A stretch of 12,198 nucleotides of DNA from Candidatus Eisenbergiella stercorigallinarum. Lineage in GTDB: Bacteria; Bacillota; Clostridia; Lachnospirales; Lachnospiraceae. The stretch is taken from positions 1 to 12,198 of the forward strand of contig DWUW01000228.1 in NCBI GenBank assembly GCA_019120525.1, given 5' to 3'. Position numbers and translations under genes: made by a program. A model generated the notes under the pieces. The model ran no database searches. It was not told the DNA's origin and was given only the letters and a program-made list of their open reading frames with translations. Shown here piece by piece: positions 6,740 to 12,198 of this stretch (its first letter is position 1; each line of letters begins with the position of its first letter).

Positions 6740-8077
6740 ATGAACAAAAATACCTTTGCGCTGACGCCGCCCATGGGCTGGAACAGCTATGATTATTATG
6801 ACACCACAGTGAACGAGGAGCAGGTAAAGGCCAATGCGGACTATATGGCGGCTCACCTGAAGGAATACGGCTGGGAATATGTGGTCGTGGATATCCAGTG
6901 GTATGCCTGGGGAGCCGGGACCATGCGGGATAAGCACCAGTATATCCCCTTCAGCCGTCTGGAGATGGATGGATACGGAAGGCTGCTTCCCTGCCCGGAG
7001 CGTTTCCCCTCTTCGGAAGGCGGGGCAGGCTTTAAGCCTCTGGCTGATTATGTGCATTCCCTGGGGCTGAAGTTCGGGATCCATATCATGCGCGGCATTC
7101 CCCGCGCGGCGGCGCTGGAGCATCTGCCAGTCCTTGGAAGCGAACAGACGGCGGATGAGGTGGCCAATCCCGCGTCTATCTGCGGGTGGAATCCGGATAT
7201 GTACGGGCTTCGGAAGGAGATGGAGGGCAGCCAGGCTTACTATGATTCCATTTTCGCCCTGTACGCAGAATGGGGCGTGGATTACGTGAAGTGCGACGAT
7301 ATCTGCAACACCAGCCTGTATCGGGAGAACCAGTATTCCGCCGCCCATGAGATCGAGATGCTGCATGCGGCGATCGAAAAGTGCGGCCGTCCCATCGTAC
7401 TGAGCCTTTCCCCGGGACCTGCTCTTGTGGAGAAGGCCTGGCATTATGAGAAGTATGCGAACATGTGGCGTATCACCGATGATTTCTGGGATAACTGGGA
7501 GCTTCTGAAGAACATGTTCTGGCGCTGCGAGCTGTGGCAGGATCATGTGAAGGAAGGGTGTTTCCCCGACTGTGATATGCTGCCTCTCGGCATGGTTGGG
7601 AAGGGCTTCGGGGAAGAGCGCCAAACCAGGTTCACGAAGGCGGAGCAGGTGACGATGATGACCCTCTGGTGCATCTTCCGCTCGCCTCTGATGCTGGGAG
7701 CGGAAATGACGAAGATGGACGATTGGACGCTGTCTCTGCTTACCAATAAAGAGGTGCTTTCCCTTCTGGAAGACGGACGCCATGGCGTACAGGTACAGCG
7801 GACGGAAGATTATGCCGTATGGGCCGGCTGGGACGAGAAGGACGGCGGCGTCTGTGTCGCCCTGTTCAACCTGAAGGACGAAGACGCCAACGTATCCGTT
7901 TCTCTTTCGGAGATCGCGTCCGCCCTTCCCGTGAAGGTGGGAGAAGCCCTTCTTAAGAAGGCGGATCCGGATGAGATCACCCTGAAGGAGCTTTGGACGA
8001 AGGAAACCGTATACTGTTCCGGCGGGGCGGTATACAGCCCGGTAGAGAAGCATGGCGCGAAGCTGTTCGCCCTGTAA
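6740..8077 (+). CDS. Glycoside hydrolase family 27 (alpha-galactosidase or beta-L-arabinopyranosidase)
   Basis: The 445-residue protein opens with the GH27 hallmark TPPMGWNSY (residues 9-17) and VVVDIQWY (48-55). The nucleophile is D186 in DYVKCDD. The acid/base is D248, four residues after R244 in MWRITDDFWDNW, matching the family spacing. The (beta/alpha)8 barrel runs to about residue 345 and is followed by an antiparallel beta domain (AVWAGWDEKDGGVCVALFNL and onward). There is no signal peptide, so it is a cytoplasmic retaining enzyme acting on imported oligosaccharides. GH27 holds alpha-galactosidases and beta-L-arabinopyranosidases. The aspartate pair after K184-C185 does not settle which applies. 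The ATG at 6740 has GGAGG six bases upstream. It is divergent from an AraC regulator with overlapping promoters, and is followed by a terminator, so it is probably monocistronic. Confidence 0.92.
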   Translation: MNKNTFALTPPMGWNSYDYYDTTVNEEQVKANADYMAAHLKEYGWEYVVVDIQWYAWGAGTMRDKHQYIPFSRLEMDGYGRLLPCPERFPSSEGGAGFKPLADYVHSLGLKFGIHIMRGIPRAAALEHLPVLGSEQTADEVANPASICGWNPDMYGLRKEMEGSQAYYDSIFALYAEWGVDYVKCDDICNTSLYRENQYSAAHEIEMLHAAIEKCGRPIVLSLSPGPALVEKAWHYEKYANMWRITDDFWDNWELLKNMFWRCELWQDHVKEGCFPDCDMLPLGMVGKGFGEERQTRFTKAEQVTMMTLWCIFRSPLMLGAEMTKMDDWTLSLLTNKEVLSLLEDGRHGVQVQRTEDYAVWAGWDEKDGGVCVALFNLKDEDANVSVSLSEIASALPVKVGEALLKKADPDEITLKELWTKETVYCSGGAVYSPVEKHGAKLFAL

Positions 8078-8110
8078 GGCGGAAAGCTGCGCAAACAGGA
8101 ATACAGGAAA

Positions 8111-8155
8111 ACGCGGGGGAAAGCCCCGCGTCCCCTGCCGGCTTGCCGGAGGGGG
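8111..8155. repeat. Two consecutive GC-rich hairpins, REP-like
   Basis: ACGCGGGG (8111-8118) pairs with CCCCGCGT (8124-8131) around a five-base loop. Immediately after, TCCCC (from 8131) through CCGG pairs with CCGG through GGGGA, around a CTTG loop and one mismatch, ending at 8155. They abut the next hairpin, which is the terminator. The style resembles GC-rich intergenic palindromes that recur in Clostridia genomes; only a genome-wide search could show that this one is repeated. Confidence 0.5.
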
Positions 8156-8195
8156 AGCGGCTGAGGGGAAAAGAGGCTCCGCGGCCGCTTTTTTT
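8156..8195 (+). terminator. Rho-independent terminator after GH27
   Basis: AGCGGC (8156-8161) pairs with GCCGCT (8184-8189) and is followed by a T7 run (8189-8195). The inner part (AGG...CCT-type pairing) can strengthen the stem. Position after the GH27 stop and before the GH43 promoter candidate fits a transcription boundary. Confidence 0.65.
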
Positions 8196-8203
8196 GTATT
8201 CTT

Positions 8204-8231
8204 TTGGCTAAAAATGTGATAAACTTATGTT
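8204..8231 (+). promoter_or_regulatory. Weak candidate promoter for GH43-ABC exporter operon
   Basis: TTGGCT (8204-8209), 16-base spacer, TATGTT (8226-8231); four of six matches in each box. It lies between the terminator and the GH43 ribosome site, where a promoter must be if the unit is independent of GH27. The weak boxes suggest activator dependence or that the true promoter was missed. Confidence 0.35.
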
Positions 8232-8302
8232 CAGAGAAACGGGCCGCAAGACCCGGAGAAAAAAAGAGACGGAAGAAAAATGCCGTCTGTAAGGAGGAGC
8301 TT

Positions 8303-9220
8303 ATGGCGCAGTATACGGGATATCTTTTTGTACATTTCACAGGGGAGCAGCCCATGGGGGAACAGATCTATTTTTCCCTGAGCAGGGACGGAATGCACTG
8401 GAATGACCTGAACGCGGGGAAGCCTGTGCTGGTGTCCGGGATCGGGGAGAAGGGCGTGAGAGATCCGTTCATCCTGCGCAATCCCCTGAACGGGAAATAT
8501 GTGATCATCGCCACGGATCTGAGGATCGAGGCCGGCAAGGGCTGGGACGTGGCGCAGCACGCGGGAAGCAGGAACCTGATCGTATGGCAGTCCGACAACA
8601 TGACCGACTGGGAAGGGCCGGAAAGCCATGAGGTGGGAATCCCGGAGGCAGGCTGCGTCTGGGCGCCGGAGGCCATTTTTGATGAAGAAAGGCAGGAGTT
8701 TCTGGTGTTCTGGGCCTCCATGGTAAAGGAAGAGGGGGACGAAGCGCCGAAGCAGAGGATCTACGCTTCCCATACGAAGGATTTCCACAGCTTTACTCCC
8801 GCGGAAAAGTTCCAGGAGGGAAAGAACCATATCATAGATACCACGATCCTTCGGGTGGGGGACTATTATTACCGCTTCGCCAAGGATGAGACGGTGAAGA
8901 ACATCCGTCTGGACAGGAGCAGGAGCCTTGATAAGGACAGCTTTGAGCCGGTGGACGCTCCTGTGCTGGATGCGCTGCTGGGCGTGGAGGGGCCGGCGGC
9001 CTTCCCGTTCAATGACAGGCAGCAGTGGTGCCTGATGGTAGACCGGTTCGCGGAGGATAAGGGATACCTTCCCCTGCTTTCCGATGATTTCGGGAGCGGC
9101 GTGTTCGTGATCCCGGAGGAGGGGGAATACGATCTTGGAAAAGCGAAGAAGCGTCACGGGAGCATCCTGAACCTGACGGAAGAGGAATATGCGGCGCTGA
9201 AGGGACGGTACGGAGAATAA
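8303..9220 (+). CDS. Glycoside hydrolase family 43 (arabinosidase/xylosidase type)
   Basis: The 305-residue protein is a single five-bladed GH43 propeller without signal peptide or accessory module, so it is probably cytoplasmic. The candidate catalytic triad is D54 (base, in GVRDPFI), D180 (pKa modulator, in IIDTTI) and E229 (acid, in VEGPAAF); the order and spacing match GH43. WAPEAIFD (120-127) is another family block. GH43 enzymes are inverting and mostly remove L-arabinofuranose or D-xylose from arabinan, arabinoxylan or pectin side chains; some act on galactose. The substrate cannot be fixed here. I chose the ATG at 8303 because AAGGAGG precedes it. An in-frame TTG at 8204 would add 33 residues that look like leader sequence, with no ribosome site. 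Its stop is four bases before the ABC exporter start, so the two are co-transcribed and perhaps translationally coupled. Confidence 0.88.
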   Translation: MAQYTGYLFVHFTGEQPMGEQIYFSLSRDGMHWNDLNAGKPVLVSGIGEKGVRDPFILRNPLNGKYVIIATDLRIEAGKGWDVAQHAGSRNLIVWQSDNMTDWEGPESHEVGIPEAGCVWAPEAIFDEERQEFLVFWASMVKEEGDEAPKQRIYASHTKDFHSFTPAEKFQEGKNHIIDTTILRVGDYYYRFAKDETVKNIRLDRSRSLDKDSFEPVDAPVLDALLGVEGPAAFPFNDRQQWCLMVDRFAEDKGYLPLLSDDFGSGVFVIPEEGEYDLGKAKKRHGSILNLTEEEYAALKGRYGE

Positions 9221-9224
9221 AACG

Positions 9225-10961
9225 GTGAAAATGCTTTGGAAGCTGACCCGGGAGGCAGCGCGATATAAATTACTGTATGTGACGGCAATCCTGGCAACGC
9301 TGGGACTGACCGTGGTGAACCTGGCGGCTCCGAGGGTGCTTTCCTCCCTGACGGGCGCGGTGGAGGCGGGGACCATTTCCCTGCCCGTGATCCGCGCCCT
9401 TGCCCTGATCCTGCTTGGCCTGTATCTGCTGCGGGTGCTGTTTCGGTTCCTGAGCAACTACCTGGCCCACAAGGCGGCCTGGTATCTGGTGGGGGATCTG
9501 AGGGGGAGGCTGTATGACCGGCTGCAGAGCTTTGATCTGGGCTTCTTCCACGATAAGCAGACCGGCGACCTGATGAGCCGGGTGGTGAACGATACCAGAG
9601 ATTTTGAACTGCTCTACGCCCATATCATCCCGGAGCTGATCACCAATCTGGTGACCTTCGTCGGCGTGCTTGCGATCCTGCTCGCGGTCAACTGGAAGCT
9701 GGCGCTCATCACCTGCTTTCCGATCCCGCTGATCCTGGTTTCGGGCGTGATCTTTGCCAAAAAGGTGAGGCCCTTTTTCAAGGTGTCCCAGAAGTGCATG
9801 GGAGAGCTGAACGCGAGGCTGCAGGACAATCTGTCCGGCATACATGAGATCCAGTCCTTCTGCCAGGAGGAGTATGAGAACGGCAGGGTGCAGGAAAAGA
9901 ATTTTTCCCAGGTCCGTGCCATGCTGCGGGCGCTTCGGGCCAGCGCGGCGTTCCACCCAAGCGTGGAATTCCTTTCCTCCGCAGGGACGGTGCTGGTGGT
10001 GTTTTTCGGAGGACTGATGGCGTATCGGAACCTGCTTTCCGTAGAGGATATCGTGGCCTTCGTCCTGTACCTGTCCCTGTTTTACACGCCGGTGAGCGGG
10101 CTTGCCACTCTGCTGGAGAATCTTCAGCAGTCCCTGGCGGGGGCGGAACGGGTGGCGCTGATCCTGGATACGCCGTCAAAGGTGACGGACGCGCCCGACG
10201 CTGTGCCGCTTACGGATGTGAAGGGGGCGGTGGCGTTTGAACATGTGAGCTTCCATTATGAAAATGAGGTCCCGGTGCTGAAGAATATTTCCTTTTCCTG
10301 TGAGCCCGGCATGATGGTAGCGCTGGTGGGTCCCACCGGTGTGGGCAAGACTACGCTCACCCAGCTGATCCCCAGGTTTTATGACCCTACGGAAGGCAGG
10401 ATCCTCATTGACGGGAAGGACATCCGGAAAGCGACGCTTTCCAGCCTGCGCGGCAGCATCTCCCCGGTGCTTCAGGATACCTTCCTCTTTGACGGTACCA
10501 TCCGGGAGAATATCAGCTATGCCAGGCCGGACGCCTCCCTTCGGGAGATCGAAGAAGCGGCGAAGGCGGCCAATATCCATGAGGATATCCTTGCCATGCC
10601 GGACGGTTATGAGACAAAAGTGGGTGAGAGAGGGCTTCGCCTGTCAGGCGGACAGAAGCAGAGAGTGGCCATTGCCAGGGCAATCCTGCGGAAATCGCCG
10701 ATCATCATCCTGGATGAGGCCACCGCGTCCGTGGACGTGGAGACGGAAAAGCAGATCCAGAACGCCATCAGCCGGATCGCGGGAACCCGGACGATCCTGG
10801 CGATCGCCCACAGGCTTTCCACCATCCGCAACGCCGACCTGATCCTCGTGATTGAGGACGGACGGGTCGCGGAGCGGGGAACCCATGAAGAACTGATGGC
10901 GAAAAAGGGGTATTACTATCAGATGCAGCTGGCACAGTCGGAGGGACAGGCGGCGGGCTGA
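9225..10961 (+). CDS. ABC exporter half-transporter (fused membrane and ATPase domains)
   Basis: The 578-residue protein has a six-helix ABC transmembrane domain (about 1-310) and a nucleotide-binding domain (about 335-578), the layout of homodimeric drug/lipid exporters, not sugar importers. Visible motifs: Walker A GPTGVGKTT (369-377), Q-loop Q417 in VLQDTF, signature LSGGQ (473-477), Walker B IIILDE (493-498) and the switch histidine H529 in AIAHRLST. All catalytic positions are present, so both ATP sites of a homodimer should work. The first helix near residue 16 starts without a cleavable signal. A GTG at 9225 has GGAG nine bases upstream and is preferred over the ATG at 9231, whose spacing would be fifteen; the two differ by two residues. 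It directly follows GH43, which suggests a shared job, but the cargo is unknown. Confidence 0.93.
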   Translation: MKMLWKLTREAARYKLLYVTAILATLGLTVVNLAAPRVLSSLTGAVEAGTISLPVIRALALILLGLYLLRVLFRFLSNYLAHKAAWYLVGDLRGRLYDRLQSFDLGFFHDKQTGDLMSRVVNDTRDFELLYAHIIPELITNLVTFVGVLAILLAVNWKLALITCFPIPLILVSGVIFAKKVRPFFKVSQKCMGELNARLQDNLSGIHEIQSFCQEEYENGRVQEKNFSQVRAMLRALRASAAFHPSVEFLSSAGTVLVVFFGGLMAYRNLLSVEDIVAFVLYLSLFYTPVSGLATLLENLQQSLAGAERVALILDTPSKVTDAPDAVPLTDVKGAVAFEHVSFHYENEVPVLKNISFSCEPGMMVALVGPTGVGKTTLTQLIPRFYDPTEGRILIDGKDIRKATLSSLRGSISPVLQDTFLFDGTIRENISYARPDASLREIEEAAKAANIHEDILAMPDGYETKVGERGLRLSGGQKQRVAIARAILRKSPIIILDEATASVDVETEKQIQNAISRIAGTRTILAIAHRLSTIRNADLILVIEDGRVAERGTHEELMAKKGYYYQMQLAQSEGQAAG

Positions 10962-10979
10962 GCGCGGCCGCCGGCTCCG

Positions 10980-11840
10980 TCAGCTCGCGGAGCACTGGGC
11001 GTATTTCTTGGGAGAGATCCCTACGGCTCTGGTGAAGGCTTTTAGGAAGTTGCTGTAGTCGTTGAAGCCGCATCGCTCGCAGGTTTCCGTTACGGAGCAG
11101 CCGGAGCTTAAAAGGGATTTGGCCACGGTGATCCGTTTGGCGGTGATGTACTTGTTGATGGTGGTACCCGTAGCGCCCTTGAAGATCCGGCACAGATAGG
11201 AGCTGCTCAGGAAAAAATGTCCGGAAAGATCCTCAATGCTTAAAGGAGAGCTGATATTCTGGTTGATGAAGGAAAGGATCTCATCCACCTGGGTATGGTA
11301 GGAGGGCGCTTCCTCCTCCCTGCGGGATTCGCTCCGCTGATAGAAGATCCGGTTCAAAAATACCATCAGCTCGGTGAAAACGGCCCTGTCTTCCAGGTCT
11401 GAGCCGTATCCGGTCAGCCCCGCGAGCTTGTGGACGAAATAGCGGAACCGGCTCTGTTCCTCCTCCGTCAGATGGAGCTTGTGGGAAAGCTCGCTGCTGC
11501 GGAAATGAAAGCACAGGTTCAGGTCTGTCTGCGCGGAGCTTAAGGAGGTCAGGAAATCCGGATAGATCTCAAGCACAAAACGTTCATGGACAGCCCGGTC
11601 CAGCTGGGAAAGATAGTGGCTTTCATACTGGTTGATGAAAAAAATATCTCCCGGCTGGATATCGTAGAAGCGGTTGTCGATCAGAAACTGCTTCCCGCCG
11701 GAGATGGAGTAGTAGATTTCATAGCAGTCATGGATATGCATATCCATGGGTTTATCATCATTATACAGATGGGCCACGGCGAAGCTTTTGGTTTCCAGAC
11801 AGGACTGGATGGCAAGCTTGCAGGAACTGAATTCTTTCAT
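10980..11840 (-). CDS. AraC-family regulator divergent from kduI
   Basis: The 286-residue protein has an N-terminal cupin sensor with the metal/sugar-pocket pattern HIHDCYE (H35, H37, E41) and PGDIFFI (63-69). A linker of helices (about 100-180) follows, then an AraC DNA-binding domain (about 187-283). The two helix-turn-helix units lie around LSIEDLSGHFFLSSSYLCRIF and CSVTETCERCGFNDYSNFLKAF, followed by TRAVGISPKKYA. The ATG at 11840 has AGAGG seven bases upstream. Its stop is 18 bases from the convergent stop of the ABC exporter; the two TGA stops lie in complementary GCTGA/TCAGC arms but no T run follows. Being divergent from kduI, it is the natural candidate to control the uronate genes that start at the window's right edge, responding to an uronate intermediate. 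That link is inference. Confidence 0.92.
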   Translation of the reverse strand: MKEFSSCKLAIQSCLETKSFAVAHLYNDDKPMDMHIHDCYEIYYSISGGKQFLIDNRFYDIQPGDIFFINQYESHYLSQLDRAVHERFVLEIYPDFLTSLSSAQTDLNLCFHFRSSELSHKLHLTEEEQSRFRYFVHKLAGLTGYGSDLEDRAVFTELMVFLNRIFYQRSESRREEEAPSYHTQVDEILSFINQNISSPLSIEDLSGHFFLSSSYLCRIFKGATGTTINKYITAKRITVAKSLLSSGCSVTETCERCGFNDYSNFLKAFTRAVGISPKKYAQCSAS

Positions 11841-11873
11841 TGGTCAACCTCTTCTTTCTGATGTAAAACGGAA

Positions 11874-11889
11874 GCGCCGCGGCCGGCGC
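11874..11889. other. GC-rich hairpin in the AraC leader
   Basis: GCGCC (11874-11878) pairs with GGCGC (11885-11889) around a six-base GC loop. It lies between the promoter and start codon of the AraC gene on its minus-strand transcript. The surrounding 30 bases are almost pure G/C, unlike the A-rich promoter beside it. No T run follows, so it is a leader structure and not a terminator. Confidence 0.4.
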
Positions 11890-11924
11890 GGGCGCGGGAT
11901 AAAACAGATGCAGGGATCTTTATC

Positions 11925-11953
11925 AGTATACGATAGAAGTTCAGAATAAGCAA
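11925..11953 (-). promoter_or_regulatory. Sigma-A promoter of the AraC regulator next to kduI
   Basis: Read on the minus strand: -35 TTGCTT (11948-11953), 17-base spacer, -10 TATACT (11925-11930). It leaves a leader of about 80 bases. The stretch TATACTGATAAA (11919-11930, minus strand) is identical to that at the GH2 promoter. Confidence 0.6.
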
Positions 11954-11993
11954 GATTTTAAAGAAAATAACACAAGAACCGGAATATAAAGAA

Positions 11994-12051
11994 TGCTATG
12001 ATAGCTTCACAAGCTGAGAAAAAGAGAAATTCAGTGCCGCCTGACGGCGGC
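11994..12051 (+). promoter_or_regulatory. Extended -10 promoter, small inverted repeat and leader hairpin of kduI
   Basis: TGCTATGAT (11994-12002) is an extended -10 box; no good -35 lies 16-18 bases upstream, which fits activator-dependent transcription. AGCTT-CAC-AAGCT (12003-12015) is an inverted repeat at the expected transcription start and could be an operator. GCCGCC-TGAC-GGCGGC (12036-12051) is a stable six-pair hairpin in the leader, 16 bases before the ATG and without a T run. Confidence 0.5.
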
Positions 12052-12067
12052 GGAAAGAGAGGTAGGT

Positions 12068-12198
12068 ATGGAGTTAAGGACTGCGTGTTCCCCGAAGGAC
12101 GTGAAGCATTATACGACAGAGCGCCTGCGTGACGAATTCCTGATCCAGGGATTGTTTACGGCGGATGAGATCAGGCTGGTGTACAGCCATATTGACCG
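12068..12198 (+). CDS. kduI: 5-dehydro-4-deoxy-D-glucuronate isomerase, N-terminal part (runs off window)
   Basis: The 43 complete codons after the ATG at 12068 carry the conserved KduI N-terminus: residues T-T-E-R-L-R-D-E-F-L, then F-T-A-D-E and VYSHID. From memory, E. coli KduI has the same LRNEFL / FVADE / MVYSHIDR pattern. KduI is a cytoplasmic zinc cupin that converts 5-keto-4-deoxyuronate, produced from unsaturated uronates released by pectin or glycosaminoglycan lyases, to 3-deoxy-D-glycero-2,5-hexodiulosonate. The next enzyme in that path is KduD. The metal-binding histidines lie beyond the window. GAGAGG lies about seven bases upstream of the start. It is divergent from an AraC gene and probably opens a uronate operon. 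Confidence 0.88.
   Translation, partial: MELRTACSPKDVKHYTTERLRDEFLIQGLFTADEIRLVYSHID

Noticed and set aside
6686..8053. Long open frame (455 codons) antisense to the GH27 gene
   Set aside because: Its translation lacks any recognisable domain, has no good ribosome site, and covers a gene with intact GH27 catalytic motifs. High third-position GC opens such mirror frames; similar ones at 3801-4877, 5698-6792 and 8231-9457 were rejected for the same reason.
8204..8302. Upstream in-frame TTG start for GH43
   Set aside because: The 33 extra residues are lysine/arginine-rich leader without homology to GH43 enzymes, and AAGGAGG stands right before the ATG at 8303.
1..12198. CRISPR arrays, tRNA or rRNA genes, transposases, integrases or phage genes
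   Set aside because: No regularly spaced direct repeats, no cloverleaf-like sequence, and no protein with transposase, integrase or phage motifs was seen on either strand.

Overview
The window looks like chromosomal DNA from a gut-type, moderately high-GC Clostridia, most likely a Lachnospiraceae member. The signs are strong AGGAGG-type ribosome sites, sigma-A promoters of the TTGATG-N17-TATAAT kind, many AraC-family regulators, and intracellular glycoside hydrolases without signal peptides. The taxonomic call is inference from style, not from a marker gene.

Layout. (1) Positions 1-1630: the C-terminal part of an AraC regulator (+), a convergent 201-residue protein of unknown function (-), then a 400-base stretch without an intact gene. 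That stretch holds a degenerate XRE-type helix-turn-helix relic, a nested 68-base stem-loop and a probable terminator. (2) Positions 1627-5564, minus strand: a GH2 beta-galactosidase-like enzyme followed by a MATE efflux protein. A perfect 17-bp inverted repeat extended to 22 pairs lies just ahead of the MATE ribosome site. (3) Positions 5725-8077: an AraC regulator (-, TTG start) divergent from a GH27 alpha-galactosidase-type enzyme (+). Their promoters point at each other and share one palindromic -10 box. (4) Positions 8078-10961, plus strand: three consecutive hairpins ending in a terminator, then a GH43 enzyme and, four bases later, an ABC exporter. (5) Positions 10980-12198: a third AraC regulator (-), divergent from the start of kduI (+), which runs off the window.

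How the genes may work together. The enzymes (GH2 beta-galactosidase type, GH27 alpha-galactosidase or beta-L-arabinopyranosidase type, GH43 arabinosidase or xylosidase type) and KduI, which handles unsaturated uronate products, fit breakdown of pectin-like plant polysaccharide, with galactan and arabinan side chains plus a uronate backbone. All enzymes appear cytoplasmic, so oligosaccharides would have to arrive through importers encoded elsewhere. No sugar importer is visible here. Instead, two glycoside hydrolase genes are each followed by an efflux-type transporter (GH2 then MATE; GH43 then ABC exporter). This raises the alternative idea that some of these enzymes deglycosylate small plant glycosides whose aglycones are then expelled.

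The most interesting leads are the hydrolase-exporter pairing, the face-to-face overlapping promoters between the regulator and GH27, the wrong-way terminator hairpin in front of the MATE gene, and the relic plus structured-RNA zone at 1256-1628. I saw no CRISPR array, tRNA, rRNA, transposase or phage gene.
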